Assembly: GCF_012927115.1 (NCBI RefSeq) | Contig: NZ_JABBFY010000001.1 | Location: 1,922,001-1,986,000 of the forward strand | Source of the DNA: Sphingomonas sp. G-3-2-10 | GTDB lineage: Bacteria; Pseudomonadota; Alphaproteobacteria; Sphingomonadales; Sphingomonadaceae | Reading direction: 5' to 3' | DNA length: 64,000 nucleotides | Shown here: positions 52,421 to 61,788 of the stretch, piece after piece | Layout of the letters: each line of letters begins with the position of its first letter | Position numbering within the stretch: position 1 is the stretch's first letter | Notes under the pieces: generated by a model | Databases searched by the model: none | Seen by the model: only the letters and a program-made list of their open reading frames with translations | What the model was told of the DNA's origin: nothing | Made by a program: the position numbers and the translations under genes

Positions 52421-53500
52421 TCAGCCGAAACGTCGCGGAGAATATCGCTCCGCATCGATTCCTGCCACCACCTCCGCGGGTGCGTTGCCGGTGATCAGCG
52501 ACGCCGCGATCAGCGCCGCGGCAGGCGCGGTCTGGATGCCGAAGCCGCCCTGCCCCGCGAACCAGAACAGGCGTTCCTGCCGCGCGTCGAAGCCATAGAC
52601 CGGCAGCCGGTCGGGCGCGAAGCTGCGCAGTCCGGCCCATTTATGCTCCAGCTTCGCGACTCGCCAGTCGACGCAATGCTCGAACCGGTCGATCGCGATG
52701 GCCACGTCGATATCCTCGGGCTGGGCGTCGCACGGGTCGGTGACGATCTCGTCGTGCGGGCTGACCCATAGCCGACCGCCCGCCTCCGGCTTGAAGTAGA
52801 AGCTGCCGCCGATATGCCCGACATGGGTCAGGTCCGCCGGCGGCTCGGGATCGGTCACGATCTGCACCATCGTGCGGCGGTAGGGCTGGATGCCGAGTGG
52901 CTTCGCACCGGCCATCGCCGCAACCGGATCGGCCCATGCGCCCGCCGCATTGACGAGGATGCCGGCCTCGAATGCCCCCGCCCGCGTTCGCAGCATCCAG
53001 AGGCCGTTTTCGCGCACCACCGATTCGAGGCCGGCCGACAGGCGCAAATCGGCGCCCGCCTGCTTCGCGGTCTTCAGATAGGCGCCGTGCAGGCCGCCCA
53101 CATCGATATAGGCGCAGGTCGGTTCGGAGACGCAGTAAACCCATTCGTCGCGCAGCCCCGGGATGCGCTCGCGGGGATCGACTTCCTCCAGCAGCACGCC
53201 GCTGCCGTCGAACTCGGCGAGATACTCGTCCACCAGCGCGCGTTCGTCGGCGCGGGCGATATGGTGCGAACCCAGCGGCTCCAGATAAGGGCGCAGCCCT
53301 TCTTCCGAAGCGCTGGTCAGCGGCTGGATCGCGGGCCCGCCATAGGTTTCGGACCAGAAGGCGGCCGATCGTCCGGTCGAGTGATAGCCCGGCTGCGCCT
53401 CGGCTTCGACGATCAGGACGCGGGCGTGCGGCGCGAGTTCGGCGGCCAGGCTCGCACCCGCGATGCCTGCGCCGACGATGGCGATATCGTAACGGCTCAA
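52421..53500 (-). CDS. FAD-dependent amino-acid oxidoreductase, D-arginine dehydrogenase (DauA)-like
   Basis: A 359-residue DAO-family flavoprotein. The N-terminus DIAIVGAGIAGASLAAELAP and AQPGYHSTGRSAAFWSETYG match Pseudomonas DauA closely, as do LVNAAGAWADPVAAMAGAKPLGIQPYRRT, FYFKPEAGGRLWVSPHD, EHKWAGLRSFAPDR and FWFAGQGGFGIQTAPA. DauA oxidises D-arginine and other D-amino acids. Substrate here is inferred. It starts four bases within the stop of the upstream hydrolase gene. Confidence 0.88.
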   Translation of the reverse strand: MSRYDIAIVGAGIAGASLAAELAPHARVLIVEAEAQPGYHSTGRSAAFWSETYGGPAIQPLTSASEEGLRPYLEPLGSHHIARADERALVDEYLAEFDGSGVLLEEVDPRERIPGLRDEWVYCVSEPTCAYIDVGGLHGAYLKTAKQAGADLRLSAGLESVVRENGLWMLRTRAGAFEAGILVNAAGAWADPVAAMAGAKPLGIQPYRRTMVQIVTDPEPPADLTHVGHIGGSFYFKPEAGGRLWVSPHDEIVTDPCDAQPEDIDVAIAIDRFEHCVDWRVAKLEHKWAGLRSFAPDRLPVYGFDARQERLFWFAGQGGFGIQTAPAAALIAASLITGNAPAEVVAGIDAERYSPRRFG

Positions 53501-54444
53501 GACTTCTGCGCCCTCGCCGCCAGGAACAGGTCGATCTCGCCGATCGCGCGGTTGCGCACCGCATCGACTTCGCGAAGCACTTCATGCGCGGCTTCCTTGC
53601 CGAAGCGGACGACACGCGCGTCGGGCAGCTTCGGCGCGATCTGAAGCGCGGACCTGGGCTCCACGAGCCCGTCCGCGTCGGCGATCAGCATCAGCACCGG
53701 CACCTTCATCGTCTTGAGCCGCGGCGAGTTGCGCAGCTCGCGCATCGACTTGAACGCCTCGATCACCCAGCGCCAGCTCGGCGGGCCGGTGACGTTGCCG
53801 GGATTGGTCTGCTGCCAGAACAGCTCGTCCTCATACCGGGCGCGATCGTGGGTCAGCAGATTGGCGCGAGTCTCGGTGGTGTAAGGCTTCTCGTTGCCCT
53901 TCCACGCCGGACGCGACGAATCGCCCACGCCGCCCATCAGCTTCGCCAGCCGCTCGCCCATCGCCTGACCCAGCGGCCCCTTCACGCCCAGCATCGGCGC
54001 GATCAGCACCGCCGCGTCGGGAGCGACCACGCCCTCGGTCAGCGCGCGCAACAGGATATGCCCGCCCATCGAATGGCCCATCGCGACATGCGGGCCGGGC
54101 GTGGCCGATACCCATTGCGCATAAAAGGCCCGCAGGTCGGACACGAACTGCCCGAAATTCTCGATATGCCCGCAATTGGCGGCTTCGGTCAGCCGGCCCG
54201 ATCCGCCCTGCCCGCGCCAGTCGAACGAAGTGATCGTCCATCCCTGATCGTGCCAGTGGTGGAACACCTCGAGATACTTCTCGAAAATGTCTCCCCTGCC
54301 GCCCTGAAACAGGATGCTGCCACGCGGAGTCGCGGTCGCGGCCGGCCAGGCGAACGCGCGCAATTCCCACCCGTCCGGGGCGCTCCAGCGATGGATGTTG
54401 GCGCCCAGGGGGATCGCGCGGCGGTCATAGGGGGAAACACTCAT
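53497..54444 (-). CDS. Alpha/beta hydrolase, lysophospholipase-like
   Basis: A 315-residue serine hydrolase. The nucleophile elbow is GHSMGGHILLRAL; the oxyanion region is FQGGRGDIFEKY; the acid and base candidates are in LMLIADADGLVEP and GKEAAHEVLREVD. The DWRGQGGSGR motif and C-terminal layout resemble PldB-type lysophospholipases. Cytoplasmic, since no signal is visible. The stop overlaps the following DauA-like start (four bases), so they form an operon. Confidence 0.9.
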   Translation of the reverse strand: MSVSPYDRRAIPLGANIHRWSAPDGWELRAFAWPAATATPRGSILFQGGRGDIFEKYLEVFHHWHDQGWTITSFDWRGQGGSGRLTEAANCGHIENFGQFVSDLRAFYAQWVSATPGPHVAMGHSMGGHILLRALTEGVVAPDAAVLIAPMLGVKGPLGQAMGERLAKLMGGVGDSSRPAWKGNEKPYTTETRANLLTHDRARYEDELFWQQTNPGNVTGPPSWRWVIEAFKSMRELRNSPRLKTMKVPVLMLIADADGLVEPRSALQIAPKLPDARVVRFGKEAAHEVLREVDAVRNRAIGEIDLFLAARAQKS

Positions 54445-54493
54445 GGGGCGTGGTTACGTTTTGGAAAGCCGTTCCGTCTAGGGATTTGGCGGG

Positions 54494-54964
54494 ATGGGGG
54501 AATTGTTTGTCACCTTTCTGCTGGTCGCGCTCGGCCTTCTCCTCGTTTCGGCGGGGATCGAAGACGCGCGAATCCGTGAGATCGCGAACTGGAAGAACGC
54601 GCTGATCGCGCTGATGGCGCCGCTGTGGTGGTGGGCCAACGGCCTGTCGCTGTGGCCCGATGTCGGGATGCAGGTCGGAGTCGCGCTGGTCGTGTTCGCC
54701 TTCTTCGCCGGCGCCTTCGCACTGGGCCAGATGGGCGGCGGCGACGTCAAGATGATCGGTGCGCTCGCATTGTGGCTGCCGGTTCAGCCCTTGATCTGGA
54801 TGCTGGTGCTGATGTCGCTGCTTGGCGGCGCGCTCACGCTGGTGATGCTGATCGAGAAGTGGCTGCGGAAAAACGGGAACCCTGTGGAAATTCCTTATGG
54901 CGTGGCCATCGCAATCGCGACGCTGATCGTCATTCGCGAACCGATAATTAACCATTTCGGGTGA
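54494..54964 (+). CDS. cpaA: Prepilin peptidase CpaA/TadV
   Basis: A 156-residue inner-membrane aspartyl protease that matures Flp-type prepilins. Six hydrophobic segments; the catalytic Asp pair is in GIEDARIREIANWKN and MGGGDVKMIGAL. It is the first gene of a Cpa/Tad locus on the plus strand. The usual flp pilin gene is not found on either side of it. The promoter should lie in the 49 bases before it or overlap the divergent hydrolase promoter. Confidence 0.93.
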   Translation: MGELFVTFLLVALGLLLVSAGIEDARIREIANWKNALIALMAPLWWWANGLSLWPDVGMQVGVALVVFAFFAGAFALGQMGGGDVKMIGALALWLPVQPLIWMLVLMSLLGGALTLVMLIEKWLRKNGNPVEIPYGVAIAIATLIVIREPIINHFG

Positions 54965-55030
54965 GAGATGGCGGCTGGATCAAGTCCGGCCGTCTTTTGT
55001 GTCTGGGTTTGAGTTGGGAACTGAAGCGTC

Positions 55031-56068
55031 ATGGATGCACGGAAGATCATTCTCCTCGTAGGCGCGCTCGTCGTCGCCGCGATCACCGCGTTCATGGCGC
55101 GCAACCTGATGGTTGGCACGCCTGCTCCAGTTGCGGGCGCTGCACCGGTGGTCGGTCAGGAACCCGTCCAGAACACCATTCAGGTGCTCGTCGCCACGCG
55201 GCCGCTGCCGGTCGGCACGATCCTCGGACCCGATGCGATGAAGTTCGTGCCGTGGCCAAAGGACCTGATCGAAGGCGCCTATTTCCAGCAGGGCGAAGCC
55301 GATCCGAAGAATCTGCAGGGCACCGTCGTGCGCTTCGCAGTCCCGGCCGGACAGCCGCTGACCCAGGGCGCGCTCGTCAAGCCGGGTGACCGCGGCTTCC
55401 TCGCCGCCGCACTGGGACCGGGGATGCGCGCCGTGACCGTTCCTGTCGACCCGAAGACGTCGGTCGCAGGCTTCATTTTCCCGGGCGACCGGGTCGACCT
55501 CATTCTCACGCAGGAAGTCGCCGGCGGCGGTGATGGTCCGCCGCTCAAGGCGTCGGAAACGGTGCTGCGCAACGTGCGCGTCCTCGCCACCGACCAGCGC
55601 ACCGACAAGGCAACCGACGAGAAAGGCAACAGCGTCGTCTCGACCTATTCGATGGTCACGATCGAAGCGACGCCGGAAATCGCCGAGAAGATCGCGGTAA
55701 TGCAGACGGTCGGCACGCTCTCGCTATCGCTGCGCTCGATCGCGGACAATCAGGGCGAGCTTGAGGAAGCGATCGCCAGCGGCGAAGTGAACGTGCCCGA
55801 AGGCAATAATCCCAAGGCCGAGCGCGCGATGATGGCGCGGGTCAATGCCCGCCCCAGCGAAGGCCGCGGCAGCGTTTCGACCGGTGCCGACGTGTCGCGC
55901 TTCCAGCGCCGCACCGTGCCGGGCAAGCCCAAGGAAGATCGCGGCAATTCGTCGTCGAACACTCAGCAAAATTATCCGGGTGCGCCTGCGCCCGTGCCGC
56001 AGGGCCCGACGGTCAACGTCTCGCGCGGCAACAACGTGACCGTGGTTCCGGTCGGGGGGAAGAATTAA
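55031..56068 (+). CDS. cpaB: Flp pilus assembly protein CpaB/RcpC
   Basis: A 345-residue protein with an N-terminal membrane helix (IILLVGALVVAAITAFMAR) and a SAF domain from about residue 55 (NTIQVLVATRPLPVGTILG, VRFAVPAGQPLTQGAL). RAVTVPVDPKTSVAGFIFPGDRVDLILTQEV is the core RcpC/CpaB motif. The last 90 residues are low in complexity and Asn/Pro/Arg-rich. It works in the periplasm with the secretin. It starts 66 bases after cpaA and ends one base before cpaC. Confidence 0.94.
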   Translation: MDARKIILLVGALVVAAITAFMARNLMVGTPAPVAGAAPVVGQEPVQNTIQVLVATRPLPVGTILGPDAMKFVPWPKDLIEGAYFQQGEADPKNLQGTVVRFAVPAGQPLTQGALVKPGDRGFLAAALGPGMRAVTVPVDPKTSVAGFIFPGDRVDLILTQEVAGGGDGPPLKASETVLRNVRVLATDQRTDKATDEKGNSVVSTYSMVTIEATPEIAEKIAVMQTVGTLSLSLRSIADNQGELEEAIASGEVNVPEGNNPKAERAMMARVNARPSEGRGSVSTGADVSRFQRRTVPGKPKEDRGNSSSNTQQNYPGAPAPVPQGPTVNVSRGNNVTVVPVGGKN

Positions 56069-56069
56069 C

Positions 56070-57734
56070 ATGCGTATTCGCAAGCCCTTGCGGCTGACGC
56101 TCGCGATCCTGGCGGCCACCGCCGCGATCGGCGGGATCGTCCAGCCCGTGGCCGCCCAGGTCGCGCCGGCCAGTGCCTCGACGCTGCAGCTGAACACCGG
56201 CCGCGGCCGGCTGGTGACGCTCGACACGCCGATGTCGGATGTGTTCGTCGCAAACGAAGGCATTGCCGACGTGCAGGTCCGTTCGCCGACCCAGCTCTAC
56301 ATCTTCGGCAAGGCGCCCGGCGAAACCACCGTTTCGGTGACCAACAAGGCCGGCCGCGTGATCTATTCGACCACGGTTCGCGTCGGCAACAATATCGACT
56401 CGATCGACGCCATGCTGCGCCTCGCCATGCCCGAAGCCGAGATCGTCGCGACGCCGATGAACGGCCTCGTGCTGCTGACCGGCACCGTCGCCAGCCCCGG
56501 AGACGCCGCCGAAGCCGAGCGCCTCGTTCAGGCTTTCGTGGGCGACAACGTCAAGATCGTCAGCCGCCTGCGCACCGCCACGCCGCTGCAGGTGATGGTG
56601 CAGGTCCGCTTCGCCGAAGTGAGCCGCACCTTCCTGAAGAATGTCGGCGTGAACCTGCTGACCCGCGATCAGGGCAGCGGCATCTCGTTCGGCGTCGGTT
56701 CGGGCACGCGCACGCCCGGCACGATCGGCACGCCCGATCTGTCGAACCTGCCGGTGCTCGACGCATCGTCGAAGTTCGGTTTCCCGGCTGGCACGATCAG
56801 CCTGCCCTTCGATCCCGCGCGCGGCGACTTCGTCTATCCGGGCACGGGCACGACCAACACCTTCACCAAGAATCCGGCGACCTTCACGTCGCTCGGCATC
56901 GCCGGCCGCCTGCTTGGCCTCGATGTCCTCTCGGCGATCGATCTGGGCGAGCGCATCGGGCAGGTGACGACCCTCGCCACGCCGAACCTGACCGCGCTTT
57001 CGGGCGAAACCGCGACCTTCCTGGCCGGCGGCGAAATCCCGATCCCGATCAGCCAGGGCCTCGGAGCGGTGTCGGTCGAGTATAAGCAATATGGCGTCAG
57101 CCTCGCCTTCACCCCCACGGTGATGTCCGACGGCCGCATCTCGCTGCGTGTCCGTCCCGAAGTCTCGCAGCTCTCGGCTGCCGGTGCGGTGCAGATCGGG
57201 GGCACGACCATCCCCGCGCTCACCACGCGCCGCACCGAAACCAGCATCGAGCTGGGTTCGGGCGAAAGCATGATGATCGCAGGCCTGGTGTCGAACAGCC
57301 ACGACAACAATATCGACAAGGCCCCCGGCCTGGGCGACGTGCCGGTGCTCGGTGCGCTGTTCCGCTCGAATGCGTTCCAGCGCAACGAGACCGAGCTGGT
57401 CATCGTCATCACCCCGTATCTGGTGAAGCCCGTCAACGCGAACGAGATCGTCCTGCCGACCGACGGCTATCGCGCACCGAATGATTTCGATCGCATCCTC
57501 GGCGGGCAGCTGGGCGGCAGCACCAAGGAAGACCGGCCCAAGCCGCGCATGGAAACCGCCCCGGACAATGCGCCGTCGGTGGGTTCGCTCGGCACGCCGG
57601 CCATGCCGATGCAGGGCGCGGCACCGCAGCTCGCAACCGCACCGGCGCCCGCGCCGCGTCGCGAAGAGCGCCGTCCTCAGCCGAACAAGAAGTCCAAGGC
57701 CGTCGCGAGCGCCGCGCCGGGCTTCGGCCAGTAA
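56070..57734 (+). CDS. cpaC: Outer-membrane secretin CpaC/RcpA
   Basis: A 554-residue secretin that forms the outer-membrane channel of the Tad pilus. A signal peptide (LTLAILAATAAIGGIVQPVAAQ) is followed by the pilus/N-domain (QLNTGRGRLVTLDTPMSDVF, PTQLYIFGKAPGETTVSV), a BON-like segment, and the secretin domain from about 170, with LLTRDQGSGISFGVGSG, VTTLATPNLTALSGETATFLAGGEIPIP and SIELGSGESMMIAGLVSN. The last 70 residues are a Pro/Ala/Lys-rich tail. The ATG lies one base past the cpaB stop. Confidence 0.95.
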   Translation: MRIRKPLRLTLAILAATAAIGGIVQPVAAQVAPASASTLQLNTGRGRLVTLDTPMSDVFVANEGIADVQVRSPTQLYIFGKAPGETTVSVTNKAGRVIYSTTVRVGNNIDSIDAMLRLAMPEAEIVATPMNGLVLLTGTVASPGDAAEAERLVQAFVGDNVKIVSRLRTATPLQVMVQVRFAEVSRTFLKNVGVNLLTRDQGSGISFGVGSGTRTPGTIGTPDLSNLPVLDASSKFGFPAGTISLPFDPARGDFVYPGTGTTNTFTKNPATFTSLGIAGRLLGLDVLSAIDLGERIGQVTTLATPNLTALSGETATFLAGGEIPIPISQGLGAVSVEYKQYGVSLAFTPTVMSDGRISLRVRPEVSQLSAAGAVQIGGTTIPALTTRRTETSIELGSGESMMIAGLVSNSHDNNIDKAPGLGDVPVLGALFRSNAFQRNETELVIVITPYLVKPVNANEIVLPTDGYRAPNDFDRILGGQLGGSTKEDRPKPRMETAPDNAPSVGSLGTPAMPMQGAAPQLATAPAPAPRREERRPQPNKKSKAVASAAPGFGQ

Positions 57735-57754
57735 TCCGAGTCAGGGAGACCATC

Positions 57755-58387
57755 ATGTTGAAGCGCCTCGCCCTCCCCATCCTGATCGCGCCCGCGCTGC
57801 TGTTGGGCGGTTGCGGCACCTATAATGGCGGCGTGGAATCGGTGTATCAGCCGGTCGTCCAGCGCAGCGATTACGTGCTGGATCTCCAGACTTCGGGCTA
57901 TGGCCTGGCGCCCGGCGAACAGGCCCGGCTGTCCGGCTGGATGCAGGCGATGCAGCTGCGCTATGGTGATCGCGTCTCGATCGACGATGGCGGCGATGGC
58001 TCCACCGGCCGCGAAGACGTGACCGCCGCCGCGGGCCGCTATGGCTTGCTTCTGTCGGACAAGGCCCCCGCCACGGTCGGCCAGATCGCGCCGGGCACGG
58101 TGCGTGTGGTCGTGACGCGGATGAGCGCCACAGTTCCCAACTGCCCGGATCATTCGCGCATCATCCAGCCCGACTACACTGCGAGCACCACGTCGAACTA
58201 TGGCTGCGCGACCAACTCCAATCTTGCTGCGATGATCGCCAATCCGGCGGATCTCGTCCGCGGCGCGCCGGGCGCGGGGATCAGCGATCCCGCATCGGCG
58301 AGCAAGGCGATCAAGACCTATCGCGAGACCCCGCCCAGCGGCGCGAGCGGTCTGAAGTCCGAAAGCACCGGAGGCGGCACCAAGTGA
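57755..58387 (+). CDS. cpaD: Pilus assembly lipoprotein CpaD
   Basis: A 210-residue lipoprotein: LALPILIAPALLLGGC with lipobox Cys20. The mature protein has DYVLDLQTSGYGLAPGEQARLSGWM, and the CpaD-type NCPDHS...FGCATNSNLAAMIANPADL-like region, here VPNCPDHSRI and NYGCATNSNLAAMIANPADLVRG. It is the outer-membrane partner of the secretin. GGGAGACC precedes ATG 57755. Its stop overlaps the GTG of cpaE. Confidence 0.93.
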   Translation: MLKRLALPILIAPALLLGGCGTYNGGVESVYQPVVQRSDYVLDLQTSGYGLAPGEQARLSGWMQAMQLRYGDRVSIDDGGDGSTGREDVTAAAGRYGLLLSDKAPATVGQIAPGTVRVVVTRMSATVPNCPDHSRIIQPDYTASTTSNYGCATNSNLAAMIANPADLVRGAPGAGISDPASASKAIKTYRETPPSGASGLKSESTGGGTK

Positions 58388-59679
58388 ACGCGCCCTTCAA
58401 TCCCGGCCGCACCGGCCATCGCGAGCCGTTCGTCGCGTTCGTCTGCGACGAGACGACGGCGGAAGCGCTTCGCCCGATCGCCGTCGAGCTCGGCTGGTCG
58501 CCCGAAAAGGTCAACAAGGGCGGGCTGCGCAATGCGGTCCAGACCCTGTCGGTCTCGGCGAGCCCGCACGTGCTGTTCGTCGATCTTTCGGAAAGCGGCG
58601 ACCCGCTCAACGACATCAATGCGCTCGCCGAGGTCTGCGAACCCGGCACGGTCGTGATCGCATCGGGCCAGGTCAACGACGTGCGCCTGTACCGCGATCT
58701 CGTGGCCAGCGGCATTCAGGACTATCTGCTTAAGCCGCTCAATCCGGATTCGCTGCGCGAGGCCTTTGCGAACGCGCAGGCGATGCTCAACGCGCCGAAG
58801 CTGGCCGATCCGTCGGCGGATCGTCCGCACAGCGCGATCGCAGTGATCGGCGCGCGTGGCGGCGTTGGTGCATCGACCGTGGCGACCTCACTCGCCTGGG
58901 TACTGAGCGACAAGCACAAGCGCACCACTGCCCTGCTCGATCTCGACGTACATTTCGGCACCGGCGCGCTCGCGCTCGACCTCGAACCGGGCCGCGGCCT
59001 GACCGACGCGATCGAAAATCCCAGCCGTATCGACGGGCTCTTCATCGAGCGCGCGATGGTCAAGGCATCCGACACGCTTTCGGTGCTGTCGGCCGAAGCG
59101 CCGATCAACTCGCCGGTGCTGACCGATGGCGCTGCATTCTATCAGCTGCAGGAGGAAATCCGCGGCGCGTTTGAGGCAACCATCGTCGATCTGCCGCGCA
59201 ACATGCTGGTGCTCCATCCGCACCTGATCACCGACGTCCAGATCGCCGTGCTGGTGACCGAACTGACCCTCGCCGCCGCGCGCGACGCGATCCGCATCCT
59301 GTCGTGGTTCAAATCGAACGCGCCGCAGACTCAGGTCATCGTGCTGGCCAACAAGGTTCAGCCGCAGGCGATGCTGGAGATCAGCCGCAAGGATTTCGAA
59401 GGCTCGATCGAGCGCAAGATCGATTTCCTGCTGCCCTTCGAACAGAAGGTCGCCTCGCAGGCGGCCAAGCTGGGCAAGCCGTTCGCCGAAGCCGGCAAGA
59501 GCGTGAAGTCGCTCGGCCCGCTTTCCGAACTTGCCTCGCGGATCATCTCGATCACCGATGCGGGCGAGCGGGACGACACCCCCGCCAAGGGCAAGGCGGC
59601 TGCGTCCGCCAAGCCGAACGGATCGGGCGGATCGCTGCTGGACAAGTTCAGGGACAAGCTGCCCCGCAAGGGAAAGTGA
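58384..59679 (+). CDS. cpaE: Pilus localisation ATPase CpaE/TadZ
   Basis: A 431-residue cytoplasmic protein with an N-terminal receiver-like domain (VAFVCDETTAEALRPIA, VLFVDLSESGDPLNDINAL, YLLKPLNPDSL) and a MinD/ParA-type ATPase domain whose atypical Walker A is GARGGVGAST (157-166), as usual for CpaE. It targets the pilus apparatus to a pole or site. The C-terminal 30 residues are a Lys/Ser-rich tail. GTG 58384 overlaps the cpaD stop (GTGA). The expected next gene, cpaF, is missing: only 59 bases separate this gene from tadB. Confidence 0.94.
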   Translation: MNAPFNPGRTGHREPFVAFVCDETTAEALRPIAVELGWSPEKVNKGGLRNAVQTLSVSASPHVLFVDLSESGDPLNDINALAEVCEPGTVVIASGQVNDVRLYRDLVASGIQDYLLKPLNPDSLREAFANAQAMLNAPKLADPSADRPHSAIAVIGARGGVGASTVATSLAWVLSDKHKRTTALLDLDVHFGTGALALDLEPGRGLTDAIENPSRIDGLFIERAMVKASDTLSVLSAEAPINSPVLTDGAAFYQLQEEIRGAFEATIVDLPRNMLVLHPHLITDVQIAVLVTELTLAAARDAIRILSWFKSNAPQTQVIVLANKVQPQAMLEISRKDFEGSIERKIDFLLPFEQKVASQAAKLGKPFAEAGKSVKSLGPLSELASRIISITDAGERDDTPAKGKAAASAKPNGSGGSLLDKFRDKLPRKGK

Positions 59680-59738
59680 AGCCGTTCGCGCGGGCTTTCG
59701 CGCGGCGGCAGGTTTAGTTGGTCGGAGTCGGGAACGGC

Positions 59739-60719
59739 ATGGAATTGTTGCCGTATATCATGCTCGGTGGCGGCGCCTTCACGGTGCTCGCACTGATGGT
59801 CTTCGCCTTCTCCGGCCCTTCGGCGGAGCGCGCGGGCGCACGCCGTCTCTCCGGCCTGCGCGAACGTCACACCGTAAGCGCCACCGGCGCGAACGCGATG
59901 GAAGCGCAGCTCCGCAAGATCTCGACCGCGCGCACCACCAAGATGGACAGCGTCGCAGGACGCATCCTGCCCAATCCCGCACTGCTCAAGAAGCGGCTGG
60001 CGATGACCGGCAAGCCGTGGACCGTCGGCAAGTACGGCCTGGCGACGCTCGGCCTGTTCATCGTTCCCGCCGCGCTGCTGTGGCTGCGCGGCGCGCCGAT
60101 CTGGCTGGCGCTGTTCGTCGGTCTGTTCCTCGGGGCGGGCTTGCCGCACTGGGTCGTCGGCTTCTTCATAAAGAAGCGCGTCACCCAGTTCACTGCGAAG
60201 TTTCCCGATGCGATCGAATTGCTCGTTCGCGGCCTGCGGTCGGGCCTTCCGATCACCGAAACGATCTCGGTGGTGGGTTCCGAACTCGACGGGCCGGTCG
60301 GCGAGGAATTCCGCTCGATCGCCGACAAGATGAAGATCGGTCGCACCCTCGACGCCGCGCTTCAGGAGACTGCGGACCGCCTCGGCACCCCCGAGTTCCA
60401 GTTCTTCACCATCACCATCGCGATCCAGCGCGAGACCGGCGGCAACCTTGCCGAAACCCTCTCGAACCTGGCCGATGTGCTGCGCAAGCGTTCGCAGATG
60501 AAGCTCAAGATCAAGGCCATGTCCTCGGAATCCAAGGCTTCGGCGCTGATCGTCGGCGCGCTGCCCTTCATCGTGTTCGGCATGATCTGGTTCATCAACA
60601 ACGGCTACATGCTGAAATTCTTCCAAGACGAACGCCTGATGGTCGCCGGTGGCGGCGGGCTGGTCTGGATGGCGATCGGCGCCTTCATCATGGCCAAGAT
60701 GGTCGATTTCGAGATCTGA
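59739..60719 (+). CDS. tadB: Tad pilus inner-membrane platform protein TadB
   Basis: A 326-residue protein of the GspF/T2SSF family. It has N-terminal helices (IMLGGGAFTVLALMVFAF) and two further in the middle, then the cytoplasmic T2SSF domain: TAKFPDAIELLVRGLRSGLPITETI, ADKMKIGRTLDAALQETADRLGT, IAIQRETGGNLAETLSNLADVLRKR, and C-terminal helices. It forms the base on which the CpaF motor should act. ATG 59739 gives the family N-terminus; a TTG seven codons earlier is also open. Confidence 0.94.
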   Translation: MELLPYIMLGGGAFTVLALMVFAFSGPSAERAGARRLSGLRERHTVSATGANAMEAQLRKISTARTTKMDSVAGRILPNPALLKKRLAMTGKPWTVGKYGLATLGLFIVPAALLWLRGAPIWLALFVGLFLGAGLPHWVVGFFIKKRVTQFTAKFPDAIELLVRGLRSGLPITETISVVGSELDGPVGEEFRSIADKMKIGRTLDAALQETADRLGTPEFQFFTITIAIQRETGGNLAETLSNLADVLRKRSQMKLKIKAMSSESKASALIVGALPFIVFGMIWFINNGYMLKFFQDERLMVAGGGGLVWMAIGAFIMAKMVDFEI

Positions 60720-60720
60720 G

Positions 60721-61713
60721 ATGGAAAGCACCGGACCCACCATCCTTGGCATCGACGTTCTCTGGGTAGCCACGCTGCTGTCGGCAGTTGCAGCCTTCTC
60801 GGTCATGCTTGCCGTTTATGCCGCGACCACCGTGCGCGACCCGATGGCAAAGCGCGTCAAGGCGCTCAACGAACGCCGCGAACAGCTCAAGGCAGGTATC
60901 ACCGCCTCGACTTCGAAGCGGCGCGCCAAGCTGGTCCAGCGCAACGAAAGCGCGGACCGGATCCGCTCGTTCCTGTCGTCGCTCAAGGTGCTGCAGGAGA
61001 GCCAGGTAAAGGCCGCGCAGATCAAGCTGGCGCAAGCCGGCATCCGTTCGAAGGAATGGGCGCCGGCGGTCATCTTCGGCCGCCTGATCCTGCCGATCCT
61101 GATCGGCGGGCCGGTCACCTATCTCGTCTATGGCACCGAAACCTTCGCGGACTGGTCGCCGATGAAGCAGTACGGTCTCGTCGCGGTCAGCTTCATCTTC
61201 AGCTACAAGGCGCCCGACATCTGGCTGAAGAACAAGATCACCAAGCGCAGCCACGCGATCCGCAAGGGTCTGCCCGATGCGCTCGATCTGCTGGTGATCT
61301 GTGCCGAAGCGGGACTCACCGTCGATGCCGCGTTCGGCCGCGTTTCGCGCGAACTGGGCAAGGCCTATCCCGAACTGGGCGAGGAATTCTCGCTGGCGGC
61401 GATCGAACTGGGCTTCCTCACCGATCGCCGCATGGCGTTCGAGAATCTCGCAAATCGTATCGATCTCGACGCGGTCCGCGGCGTCGTCACGACGATGATT
61501 CAGACCGAGAAATACGGTACGCCGCTGGCATCGGCGCTTCGCGTGCTCTCCGCCGAGTTCCGTAACGAACGCATGATGCGCGCGGAGGAAAAGGCAGCGC
61601 GCCTGCCCGCGATCATGACCATCCCGCTGATCTGCTTCATTCTGCCGGTGCTGTTCATCGTCATCCTTGGCCCGGCGGCCTGCTCGATCAACGACAGCTT
61701 CATCAACCGCTGA
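60721..61713 (+). CDS. tadC: Tad pilus inner-membrane platform protein TadC
   Basis: A 330-residue T2SSF-family partner of TadB. Family motifs are IRKGLPDALDLLVICAEAGLTVDAAFGRV, ELGEEFSLAAIELGFLTDRRMAFENLANR, VVTTMIQTEKYGTPLASALRVLSAEFR and RMMRAEEKAARLPAIMTIPLICFILPVLFIVIL. It begins one base after tadB. It ends the operon; a GC-rich hairpin follows. Confidence 0.94.
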   Translation: MESTGPTILGIDVLWVATLLSAVAAFSVMLAVYAATTVRDPMAKRVKALNERREQLKAGITASTSKRRAKLVQRNESADRIRSFLSSLKVLQESQVKAAQIKLAQAGIRSKEWAPAVIFGRLILPILIGGPVTYLVYGTETFADWSPMKQYGLVAVSFIFSYKAPDIWLKNKITKRSHAIRKGLPDALDLLVICAEAGLTVDAAFGRVSRELGKAYPELGEEFSLAAIELGFLTDRRMAFENLANRIDLDAVRGVVTTMIQTEKYGTPLASALRVLSAEFRNERMMRAEEKAARLPAIMTIPLICFILPVLFIVILGPAACSINDSFINR

Positions 61714-61725
61714 CGGCGATCATAT

Positions 61726-61750
61726 GCGCGGTGGCGTCATGCCGCCGCGC
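61726..61750 (+). terminator. GC-rich hairpin after tadC
   Basis: GCGCGGTGGC pairs with GCCGCCGCGC (one G-U pair) around GTCAT. It starts 12 bases past the tadC stop. There is no T-run, so termination is possible but not certain. Confidence 0.45.
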
Positions 61751-61788
61751 ACGATAGCTTCCCCTCAAAAGCAGAGGGGATTCCAATC

